A stretch of 64,000 bases of DNA from Neurospora tetrasperma FGSC 2508. Lineage: Eukaryota; Ascomycota; Sordariomycetes; Sordariales; Sordariaceae. The notes beneath the pieces are model-generated. The model was not told where the DNA came from and made no database searches. It saw only the letters and a program-made list of their open reading frames with translations. The stretch is taken from positions 3,423,236-3,487,235 of the forward strand of contig NW_009799101.1 of NCBI RefSeq assembly GCF_000213175.1. Direction: 5' to 3'. This document shows, in pieces, positions 46,952 through 57,598 of the stretch (position 1 is the stretch's first letter; every line of letters starts with the position of its first letter). The translations under genes were made by a program, and so were the position numbers.

Positions 46952-47570
46952 ATTCTGCCATCCTGCCCACCCACATGGAGTCATGGACCACGGGCATAGA
47001 CAGACGTGAAGGGATCGGGGGACTCGAGGAGACCCCCCGGAAGCCTCGGGATTTTCCTACGGTAACAACGCTGAATGTTACGTCGCTGGAGAAGGCTTCC
47101 GCTTTTTGATTGCTCCCTTTCCATATGTCGTGCTGGAGAGATTAGACCATGGTATCTTGGAGCTTGACGCGGCTTGAGCCCTTGAACTTGACGCAATCAG
47201 GTATCGCATCTCGCGGCATCGTTTGTGAGTGTTCAGTCGCGGGTTGTAGGCTCGTGTTGGACCTCGATGTTAAATATTAACCCCTGTCCCACATGACATG
47301 GGCCTCTCTTTTTTCTTCTTTTAATTATCCACGATCAAGATATTGGAATGCTCCTCCCCGTGGTGGTAGTGACTGACAATGACTGGCCGTTGACCAGCCT
47401 AAAGTCTTGAGCTCGGGGTCCTTGTCAACTGTCAATAACAATCAATTATCGACTCTCCCCTCCCAGTTTGGTAGTTGGCGGCTCACGGCTGTCAGAATAT
47501 CGAAATATCGCAGCGGCGACGGTCCAATTCTTCCAACTTCAACGGCCTCTTCTTTTTCTTCCTCCTTGCG

Positions 47571-47753
47571 CTATGTAATCTGCTGGAATCCGAAGAAACC
47601 AGCCATCGGGTGGTGGTATGCCTGGAGAGTTGGTGTAGCATCCATAGCGTCGTTCAGAAAGAGAACGATCGACCCGATTGAGATTGTAAGGAGGAGAGTG
47701 ATGGAGATAGAGACGAACTTGGAGAAGGGGCGTCGAGATCTTTGCGGGGAAAT
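47571..47753 (-). CDS. Weak candidate: 60-codon hydrophobic ORF
   Basis: Minus-strand ATG ORF starting MISPQRSRRPFSKF, followed by a hydrophobic segment ISITLLLTISIGSIVLFL. Its codons prefer C in the third position, like real genes in this window. No recognisable family and no clear neighbours. Could be a signal-anchored microprotein, or chance. Confidence 0.18.
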   Translation of the reverse strand: MSPQRSRRPFSKFVSISITLLLTISIGSIVLFLNDAMDATPTLQAYHHPMAGFFGFQQIT

Positions 47754-48686
47754 CATTCTGCTTACAGTGGTAGGATAATCAGCGATTGATATGGGAGCAG
47801 CCAGTGGCACCTGACGAATAGGAATTCGGAAAGACTTCCAGTCAACTCCTTTGAACGGTATGGTAGTAACGGTAGTGAGCTTGAGGGCCGTGACGGGCAA
47901 CTGTCAGTCTAACCTGGCAAGTACATAGTACGATCCAATTGATGGCTCGATGCCGCTGGCTTGATCCAGAGACAGATAAGGAAAGAACTCTGGGTGGCCA
48001 AGCCGCCGGACTGGCAGCCCAGGGCAGTGTAGCTGGGAAAGAAGCTGGGAAGCTGCGAGCTGCGGCGTGGGAGCTCCCGCTTTCTCCAGTTTCCAACTCT
48101 ATTGAGGACTGTGCAGCCCGAGTGATTTCAGGAGCCAGGGGGGACAGTCCATTGCACTGGACTCCATAACTCAAGAGGAGTTTGGGCGCAGTCGGGTGGT
48201 AGCATTTGGGTCGAATGGGAAATAGAATGCCTGGTCATGGGCCGCTATTGGGTTTTGGCAGTTTTCGGCGGCGTGGGTGTTCTATTCCCAGCAACCTAAT
48301 GCACGCTTTGCTTTTAAACTTATAGCTGGGACGACCCCCTACCGCAGCTGAAATCTCCTGACGTCTGCTTTTGTTTTGCATGAACAGCAACTTCAAAGTG
48401 AGGTCCATGAAGAACATCCTCTTGCTTGATGGGAAGGAATGCGGGTTATGCGGCTAGCCGTCCATCCATCTGTCGCCGGCTGTGGTGTAAGTATCACTGC
48501 CTTGCCCAGGAGCCGTTGATGACGACAAGCCTGAAGGGTAGGGCGGTAGCCAGTCCCAGGTATGAGGGAAAAGGGTCAAAATGGACTGCAATCAGCCGTT
48601 CCATTATCATTCGGGTACTGGTGATGGGAATTAAGGCCCTTTCCACCTGCAAGCCTCAAATCCGCCGCCCAATCAGCCAATAGCAA

Positions 48687-48687
<1 letters not shown>

Positions 48688-48723
<36 letters not shown>
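48688..48723. repeat. Poly(A) tract, 36 nt
   Basis: Uninterrupted A run in the gene-poor region. I looked for, but did not see, a flanking duplication or an adjoining processed gene copy. Confidence 0.95.
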
Positions 48724-48725
<2 letters not shown>

Positions 48726-49964
48726 ACCAAGTGAGAGAGCAGGGCGTGTGGATGTGGGCGGTGCTCTTTGCCGTGGGATTGAACAATGCCATTGTTTCAT
48801 CCGCGTAGACGAGACAAGCAGACAAGACAAGGAAAAACTCCGGCGTGCGACCCAGTTCCGTCCACTCACTCCATGTCCATCAGCTGAACATACCAACATT
48901 TCCACTACCCACGTAGGCAATTTCTTGCAAGCGTGGCCTAGGTGGCCCTAGATCCGCGAGTTCGCACCCTCGCCTTGTCGATAGCCTCAATCCCGAAATG
49001 ACTTGGAAACTGAATGCTTGCTGATGCTGACGAGCAGCATGCTTGTGGGCAAGATCAGCATCTCCCGGCGTCTCTAGCCTAGCGGCCGTCCGGCCACGGT
49101 GGAGTCGACAAGAATCCATTTCCGATCTTGACGTTGCAGACTGGAGGTCGCGGGTCAATCAGTCGAGAATTTGAGTTTTGGCGGTCTTGGTCTGGGAGAC
49201 TTGGAGCAGATCCCATGACGAAACCGAAAGATGAGATGCGATTGAAATGTTGCAGTCGACATTTCTGTACCTGAACTCGGAGTCCCGTCTGGGTGTAGTT
49301 CAGGAACCGCCTTATGAGAGAGCTTGGTCGTCCCCAACCGTCTGTTCCTGCTCACTTTGACAAGGTTCCAACGCGGGCCCTTTGAAGCGACCGCCTTTGT
49401 GCCGGGAGGCATGATGTACCTGTGAAAAAGGTACTTGTATTCATGCCTGCGTGCTGCAGTGGCAGATGTAGTGTACTCCGGCGGACCCTGCCCGCTCCAC
49501 ATTCAGTAGACTCCACTCTTGTTCTGACGGTCTATCCTTGCTCAGCAGGGCAAGGTAGTGTAGGCCAATGCAGGCAGGAACGGCTCGCAGGTCGCAGTAC
49601 AGTCCGCAGTCGGCACACAGACTTTTGGACCTACCCGAGCTTCCACAACCACTCGCTTGTTACCACAACAGGCACGGGCTGCAGCCAGGAATGGGATTGA
49701 TTACCTACCTCTGGTGGTATCGAGTGGTATCGACCAGATGACAATTACACCATACACGCCATCCACCACGATCCCGAAAATCAGCCAAGCATCGTCGAGA
49801 TGGCTCATTCACGACTCTGATTCGCACCTCTGGAGCGCGACTTTGTCCCGCATACCTACGTACACTAGTCGAGATTGTGGAGGTACTATCTGCACACGAG
49901 GTCGCTTGTCCGTCGAGTGAGATTTGCGACAGCACGACAACGACGTGTATGAAAAATGATCTTC

Positions 49965-50213
49965 TCAAGTTCTGCTCCACGCTAAGTCAAAGTCATTGAC
50001 TTCTTCAAAACGGATTGTCTCAGCGCCCTTAGCGGGGAACCCATTTGGAGCCATTGAGAGCCACTGGACGGAGCCATTGTGGTCGACGGTCAGCCTGTCA
50101 AGGAAAGCATCGAATGTCTCTGAATTTCTTTTGGTCCAGAATTCATCATGTTTCCGCCCGTTCCTGAGGTTGTCAGTTGCTTCCATGCCGGTCTGGAAGA
50201 AACATGCATACAT
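49965..50213 (-). CDS. Weak candidate: 82-residue ORF
   Basis: ATG ORF on the minus strand with balanced, protein-like composition (for example KHDEFWTKRNSETFDAFLDR and GSVQWLSMAPNGF). It looks more like coding sequence than the surrounding frames, but I recognise no family and found no convincing flanking exons. It may be a gene fragment or a small hypothetical protein. Confidence 0.25.
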   Translation of the reverse strand: MYACFFQTGMEATDNLRNGRKHDEFWTKRNSETFDAFLDRLTVDHNGSVQWLSMAPNGFPAKGAETIRFEEVNDFDLAWSRT

Positions 50214-51688
50214 TAGGTTCTCTACCTACATACAATTAAGGAACGAGCCAGTGTGACAATGGGTGTGGTGGTACCGAGTACCTTGACCGGCCACCCCATG
50301 CTACTGACTTGCGAATTGCCCGTTGCTGCCATGCGACTGCCTATAACAGACGTTTGAAAGTACCTGGTACAATGATCATGAGGATTGCTCTGGTGGACCG
50401 TGGTTGGTGGTGCCTTCCACTTGCAATTTTCCTAGCACGCGGCCCTTTCCTTTCCACTCGGCCACCGCCGTGTCTCAGTCTTTTGAGGAATAGCTCATGC
50501 TCAACCGTAAGACATTGGATCGTCCCGTTGTTTGGCCTCGTTCTTCTTCTGCTTTGCTTCACTGCAGCAGCTTCTGGCGCCCGGCCGCCTTCTCATCCGG
50601 GCAGTTCCCGCCATCCCCGTCGAGGTTAGCTTGTCTCCCACTTCGTCTCCTGTCAAATGGTCGAGGCCGGCAGCTGGTACTGGATACCTCCAGAAATTCG
50701 TCTTTCAGTTGCTTCCGTCCCCATTGAAGCGTCACGGACGTCCAGGTCTACAAGTCAGTTTCAACACAAGCGCTGCCTACTCCACTACCTACACTAAGCT
50801 CGGCAGAGGGACTAGCGGGAATTTCACGGCTCATGGTTGTCGACTCCCATTCGTCATGTGTGCTCGAAAAGGCAACTTGTTATCATTGCCGTTATTATTC
50901 TGAAACCCGCCTTCAACGATCATCTCCAGGGCTTCCAGGGCTTCCAGGGCTGCTCACGATAGGGTAAAGCCAGGCCCACGGTGTGTCTTGCTGGTGGTAT
51001 TGGTAGGTAGAGGTATGGTGTCCATCGATGGACCACTCTCTACAAGCTTCCGGTTGATGAGGTTACGGTTGGCACTCTCCATCGGCCCTTGTCGCCCTTG
51101 TCGATGATAGTCTGGATTCGGCATGGTATGGATGACCTTTTTTTTTTTTTTTTTGTTCTTCACAATGGCCCCATGCCCCTGTCCATATCCGTCATTTCTC
51201 TCTCTGTCTCTGCCCATGTCGAGCCCGTCCCCGATGAGTCCCTCTCGCTCCCGTCCAATCTGGACATGGGGAGCAGGCTCGGACAAGACAACCTGGAAGC
51301 CCTCGTTCTCTGCCGCAAAGCACCGGCACCACTCAAGCACTCGACAGCCCTTTTTCAAAAGGACAGGGTGGACTTCAGGTAAATGTGGTTTAGCACTGGA
51401 ACTCTAGCAACCAACTGAACACCGATCCCATCAAGGTTGCTAGTTCCTCTCGGGTTTCTTCTACCTTTCCGCAATTTATCCCTCTTGGATTTTTGGCCAG
51501 TGGCTTGCTGCTTGGCTCCCACGCTATCTGTAGCTCATGATTTCTGAGATTATATTTCTCCATATCCTCAACATCCTCACTCGAGCCATCAACACTGGGG
51601 ATATCTGTCCAGGTCCATACGCTACTGTATCTAACCCACCCCCCTACCTGTCGTCGTCGAGCTCACACGGTACGATACCAACCCCCCC

Positions 51689-52588
51689 NNNNNNNNNNNN
51701 NNNNNNNNNNNNNNNNNNNNNNNNNNNNNNNNNNNNNNNNNNNNNNNNNNNNNNNNNNNNNNNNNNNNNNNNNNNNNNNNNNNNNNNNNNNNNNNNNNNN
51801 NNNNNNNNNNNNNNNNNNNNNNNNNNNNNNNNNNNNNNNNNNNNNNNNNNNNNNNNNNNNNNNNNNNNNNNNNNNNNNNNNNNNNNNNNNNNNNNNNNNN
51901 NNNNNNNNNNNNNNNNNNNNNNNNNNNNNNNNNNNNNNNNNNNNNNNNNNNNNNNNNNNNNNNNNNNNNNNNNNNNNNNNNNNNNNNNNNNNNNNNNNNN
52001 NNNNNNNNNNNNNNNNNNNNNNNNNNNNNNNNNNNNNNNNNNNNNNNNNNNNNNNNNNNNNNNNNNNNNNNNNNNNNNNNNNNNNNNNNNNNNNNNNNNN
52101 NNNNNNNNNNNNNNNNNNNNNNNNNNNNNNNNNNNNNNNNNNNNNNNNNNNNNNNNNNNNNNNNNNNNNNNNNNNNNNNNNNNNNNNNNNNNNNNNNNNN
52201 NNNNNNNNNNNNNNNNNNNNNNNNNNNNNNNNNNNNNNNNNNNNNNNNNNNNNNNNNNNNNNNNNNNNNNNNNNNNNNNNNNNNNNNNNNNNNNNNNNNN
52301 NNNNNNNNNNNNNNNNNNNNNNNNNNNNNNNNNNNNNNNNNNNNNNNNNNNNNNNNNNNNNNNNNNNNNNNNNNNNNNNNNNNNNNNNNNNNNNNNNNNN
52401 NNNNNNNNNNNNNNNNNNNNNNNNNNNNNNNNNNNNNNNNNNNNNNNNNNNNNNNNNNNNNNNNNNNNNNNNNNNNNNNNNNNNNNNNNNNNNNNNNNNN
52501 NNNNNNNNNNNNNNNNNNNNNNNNNNNNNNNNNNNNNNNNNNNNNNNNNNNNNNNNNNNNNNNNNNNNNNNNNNNNNNNNNNNNNNNN
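51689..52588. other. Assembly gap, 900 N
   Basis: 900 unknown bases. Both edges are low-quality homopolymers: seven C on the left; C runs, TTTTTGGGGGG and AAAAAAAA on the right up to about 52651. The flanking bases should not be trusted, and the round length suggests an estimated gap size. Confidence 0.99.
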
Positions 52589-53813
52589 CCCCCCCCCCCC
52601 CTTGTTTTTGGGGGGTCCCCGGGGGAAAAAAAACCCCCCCCCCCCCCCCCCTCGGGGCGAATTTTTCTTAGCTTCTTTTCTGGCTGCCTGGTAGAGTGGT
52701 AGGTCCCCATCCACTCATCTGCACCCCTGCTCGAGTATACACAAACATCCTTCTTCGCCTACATAACTAGTAGATGTAGCCCCAGGTTGCCCTCCACCAC
52801 CCACATGCCTGTCTCATGTGCGTCTGGTCTCTCCGACTTACCCTATCTCAACCCAGCCCAGTCCTCTTCCAGAGTCCCGATTGCTTAGGCGGACGTAGCG
52901 GCGTCTGTCTTGCAGCCGACCTCTCTCCCTACTGGCACGGCTCCCCTTGTTTGCTGCCCACGGCTGCTGTCGATGCAACTGCTGCTGCTGTTGCCCGCTC
53001 TGGATACCACGGATTCCTCCATAGAGAGAGCCCTTCTGCCGACCTGAACTTGGACCTCGATTCCCATTCATCCACCCGCCCATCCATCCCAGTCACCCAG
53101 TCCTCTAGCTAAAGCAAGCACCGGGCGTCATTAGCACTCGACCTACCTCCACACATAGGGCAGTTTACGCCGCCCAAAGAAGCAACTGATCCGCCCTTTG
53201 TCTCATCGGCTACCGGACGGTCACGCTGCTTTGCCCGCTGCAGCACCATCTCGCGGCAGGAATCTGGACAGGGCTTACACAGTACATACCTCGACTGCTT
53301 CTCCTAGCCTCCAGCTCTCTTTTGGATACCAGACCAGACACTATCAGGTTGGGGGCCATCCAGCCGACTCTGCCGACTACGCTACGCTCATTCATTAACC
53401 TGACAAGAGGCACTGCTTGCTGCCCGCCGCCTTTTTCGTCCAGCCAGCCCACTCCAAGACCTGTCTGGTGCAGTTGATCTACTCAACGGCCACCTCGACG
53501 GTCCCATACCCGGCTATCCTACCCCCAAACGCTTCTGCAGCCCCGGCACAATAGCACCGCTCAGGCGTTCTTGGGGCTTGCGACCCCTCTCCAGCCAGCC
53601 CATTACCGATCCCGTTCTGGAAACCATTGGCTCGTCATATTATGCACCGCGACTCCTAGACATCCCGACCAGCTCCCCCATATTGACGGACCACTTTCTA
53701 CTCCTGCTAGAAAGAGAGTATACTCGGTCCCTTCAACCGAGCGGCTCGTCTTGAAAAACTGATCTCAACAACCACCAACGATATTGCTTCAGCTCATCAC
53801 ATCTGTCGCCAGC
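52589..53813. other. Upstream region of the CENP-B-type gene
   Basis: Pyrimidine-rich 1.2 kb right of the gap, probably promoter and 5' leader of the next gene. No gene seen; the small ORFs on both strands have no domain. Confidence 0.6.
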
Positions 53814-55614
53814 ATGCACGATCAAATCATTGGCACGATAGGCATGGACCAAGGCAGTCACATCGCTCATGACAACAACACATATGGAAACAACAATTGG
53901 GTGGATATGAACCCATTCCACCACCAGACCACCATGCCGGACTACGGCGGCAGCTACGGTGGTTATATGCCACCGATCTCTCATGGGCTGCCCTCCGAGT
54001 CACTAGGCAGGATGCCTCCTCCCCCGCCTCCTCAGCATCATGTACCTCAACCTCATCAACATTCTCACCCTCCTCTTCCAATGTTGATGATGCCCCAAAC
54101 GACGACGACTTGGCCGAGCATGTTGACGAATCCAACATACGGTTCACACCCTGTCCCGCCCGTCGCCATCCCCCCGGTAACAACACCGCTCAAGAACTCC
54201 AAACTGCCAGCTATCCAGACAACATCACAGCCCAGGAAAACACTCACCGACGAGGACCGTCGGCGTATGTGTCAGTATGCTATGGATCATCCGACGGCCA
54301 AGCAAACGGATATCGGAGCTCAGTTCGGTGTTGAGAGAAGGTAGGTCATGATCTGTAGTAGTTCGTGTCGGTTGCGGAACCTAGTTAAGCTGACAACCTT
54401 TTATTAGCACCGTGTCCAAGGTACTGCGCCACAGGGATAAGTATCTGAATCTCGAGGACCGCAGCAGTTCTCCGATTAAGCGTAACAAAGTCAAGGGCGC
54501 GGATGTCGAAAAGGCTCTGACCAACTTTTTCCGAAAGTCTCAGGGCAAAGGCGTTCCAGTAACTGCCGAACTGATCAAAGAGAAGGCGCACTTGTTTGCA
54601 AGTACCATGGGTGTCACGGAAGATGATTTTCTCAAGTCCGGAAGCACAGCATGGCTGGACAAGTTCATGCTTAAACACAACATTGGGCCGAATAGGCTAC
54701 TTCGTCGTGCCTCCGAAGCCAACATCAGTAGCAGCATGCGAGGATCGCCCTCCTTGAGCACATCACAACCGTCAAGTGCCATTTCCCCCCTCTCCCCTTC
54801 GGGACACACGTCTCCATCTACACTATCGGCGAATAGAAGCGAAGGGGAGAAGGATAACATGGCGACCTACATGGACTATCCAACTGAAAGCAGCTACAAG
54901 CACTCGGGCTCACACAGCACAACCTCGTTACATAGCGCATTTACTGACGCGGGAACTTCAACGTTCTCTGGGAGCACCCTTAGCCCAACAGCATCGTTCA
55001 GTTTTTCGCCTGATCCTAATGCCGGAGCATTTATTACAGCAGATCAAGCCAGGCAGCTCCCGCCGGGAAGCGGTGTCGGGTCCAACTTCCAAAGACCAAG
55101 AAGCCAGACATTCCCAACCTTGGACCTCGAATACCTAAATCAACAAGAATCAGGGGACTCGTTGACGCCAAAGTATCATGTGTCGCCCACGGGACCTTCT
55201 TCGGCCCTTGAGTCGCCTGCCAATGAAGTAGGCGCCTCGCACTTTGGCATGGATCACATAATCACCTCACCACGACTCCGTCACAGTAGCAGCAGTGGAA
55301 GTCTCGCTGGACGGTCGATCGCTACACCGCTTAGCGCAAACCCTACGTCTCCGATTTCTCCTACTCAGGAGGACGCAAGAAGGGCTGCAGACACCCTGCT
55401 TTCATTCATGCAGCATTCAGGTGGATTTGTGGACCACGATGAATACATGACTGTTGTTAAACTCACCGAGAAACTGCGGCTTCACCAGGCACAACTTGCC
55501 AAGAACACAGCAGTGGGAATGGGTGGGCTTTCTCGGATACCAGAGGGCGATAGTGAGATGCAGAACGCCGAAGCAGCTTCGATACCCAAAGTGGAACAGG
55601 CCATGGGGACGTAA
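53814..55614 (+). CDS. CENP-B-type helix-turn-helix DNA-binding protein
   Basis: Two exons, 53814-54340 and 54408-55614, joined over a 67-nt intron (donor GTAGGT, branch GCTGAC, acceptor TTAG), giving 577 residues. The start is the first ATG in the frame. Residues about 140-190 form a psq/CENP-B N-terminal helix-turn-helix (LTDEDRRRMCQYAMDHPTAK, then DIGAQFGVERRSTVSKVLR). Residues about 205-270 form the second CENP-B HTH (DVEKALTNFFRKSQGKG, FLKSGSTAWLDKFMLKHN). These domains are shared with Tc5/pogo transposases, but no DDE catalytic domain follows, so this is a domesticated DNA-binding protein. The N-terminal 135 residues are Pro/His/Met-rich, and the C-terminal 300 are Ser/Thr/Pro-rich with an ending helix. 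It is likely a nuclear regulator or chromatin protein; the large upstream gene-poor region fits a regulated transcription-factor gene. Confidence 0.87.
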
Positions 55615-57598
55615 AGTTGGATTGGACGTTCAGAGATTCCATATTGCCGTCTCAAAACCGCCCGGACCTCAAAACTCTGTATCCCCATCAGGATTGCTGA
55701 ACGAGCTACAGACAGATCGCTTTCGATGCCATCCATCACCGCGGCATGAATCGCAAGGAATACCCGGAAACTAAGAAGTCTGTCTGGCTCGGCTTCTGTT
55801 TTCTTCAAGGAGACGACCGGTTCAAAATTGGTCTTTCTATATTCACCTGCACATTCCCTGCCTCTCTTCTTCTAGAAACATCTTCTTATACCCCCCTTTT
55901 TTTTGCTGCTATCATTTTGATTGACGGAGTTGCCAATATACCTCGCACGCTGCGATAAGAACCAACGCTCACGCGAATAAGGAGTCAAAGATCCTCTTCC
56001 CAGCTATTCGGCTGTGATTTCACTCGGCCTTTTTCTTTTTTTTTTTTTTTTTTTTTTTTTTTTGTTCTTTATGTTATCGTCCCATCTTGCTCGCCTTTGA
56101 AGATCTAGCCTCCAGTTTCATCCTTGGCTCTGTTTGGTCTGTCTTGTCTCGTTTGACCGCGGGTCTCTCTGTTTCGAAGCATCATCCAGAGAAACCACGC
56201 CGTCGCCTGCAACCTTTCCCATGCTTATCCTGGCTTAACCATGTTTCATCATGTTCACTATATCAATCTTTGTCCGCAACTTCTCTATGTATATTTGACG
56301 GGTCTCTTGTTTTGGGTATCACCATTCCATATTTCATGTTTGATCGCCTTAGCTGACCCCTTTACCGACCTGTCACAAATCCGTCACATGTATCTTTTTT
56401 GCCCACCCACTTCCCTCCTTCGAGTGTGAAAAACTCGTCGTCTGGGAGGAACCAGAACATAGCCCTCTTCAGCTGTCCTGGTAATAAGGATGATTGTGAG
56501 GACCTTGGGGCGGAGGGGAAAAAAGTACGACTTTGGCGACTAACAACGGTATCGATTCAGTATGGACGCAGTGAAACTGGACAGACGCGAAAAGAAAGAA
56601 AAATGAAGGCACTGCTTTTGGCAAGCCTTTTCAGGATGTGTACAGTGTGGTATAGGGCGTGTCATCTGTACTTCTTCGCTATTTGTTTCACACCTACCCT
56701 TTGCTTCAAAAATTGAGGAAATTCGGGAAGCTTTAAGTCCCGGGTCGTGTGCGAATATTTTTCGGATCTCTATGGCTCTGTTGAGTGGGAAGAACTTCAG
56801 TTACTTGGTTGATGTGCATTTTTTTCCACATTCCACTCTTTGTTTCTTTCAAGGACTTCTCTCATATTTCCCCTACTTATGCTTACCCGAACTAGCATAG
56901 TTGTTCCGTGAAGGACAACCCAAACGTCGGAGCGAAGGGGTCAGGCAGATGGGGGAACGGACGGGAATCTGGACGCAGGAATGGAACGAAACAACGGCTA
57001 AATGAGGGCTTTTCCGATGAAGAACCATCGATAGCCACCGTTAGTATATGTTAGCATATCAGGGCATGTTGGTATATAGATCAACCCTTCGAGGTTTGTT
57101 AGTGAGACTCACAGCGTCTTCGAACAAGGGAGAGAACAGGGACCTTGAACCATCATATTAGCCCAAACCTCGCTACAACCAGGGTCAGAACAACGATTGA
57201 TCGTGTCCCACCGAGTGTCCCACACACATGCACCAAAACTTGACTCCATTCACGGCGGCCAACAACGAACCAGGCGGGTGCTGTGCAGGTCAGGAATGTT
57301 ACCTAACTAGCCTAAAAGTGGCAAAATAGCCCTCTGCAAGTACCACGCTAACGAACTCTCCAGGGGTGATGCGTAACACTCCCACATCTAAATTGCCCGT
57401 GCATCGCTCCTTCTCTTAGCGTATTTTCTTGCTGTTGACATTGTGAGCACCCATGAACTCGCACCCCCCCCCCCTTCTTTTCTCCCCAAAAACTAGACTG
57501 CTTGTTGTTACGAACACACAAACCAAAAACATTGACAGACACAAGTCTCGCGAGAACAACGACCAAACCCTATTCGGTACTCTTATTCGATCCCCATT
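55615..57598. other. Convergent 3' intergenic region, 2 kb
   Basis: Lies between the stop codons of the CENP-B-type gene (+) and the PXA gene (-). It holds a T run at 56037-56063 and a C run at about 57465-57475. Small ORFs have no domain. It probably contains long 3' UTRs; no gene called. Confidence 0.65.

Larger units (their letters stand above)
41614..51688. other. Gene-poor region, about 10 kb, left of the assembly gap
   Basis: No gene is firmly supported. Contents noted: TG microsatellites and G/C runs at 43282-43378, a 36-nt A run at 48688-48723, a triple 9-bp repeat near 50925-50951, a T run near 51138-51154, and three weak ORF candidates listed separately (46.6-46.9, 47.57-47.75 and 49.97-50.21 kb, all minus strand). 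The remainder shows only short overlapping frames on both strands. It may be regulatory sequence or unannotated non-coding transcription units. Confidence 0.6.

Noticed and set aside
48688-48723. Poly(A) run as the tail of a retroposed copy
   Set aside because: No flanking target duplication and no adjoining gene-like or SINE-like sequence was recognised.
51537-52714. Long ORFs across the gap
   Set aside because: They exist only because N bases contain no stop codon.
53814-55614. CENP-B-type gene considered as a pogo/Tc5 transposase
   Set aside because: Both DNA-binding domains are present but no DDE catalytic domain follows, the gene is intact with an intron, and no terminal inverted repeats were seen.
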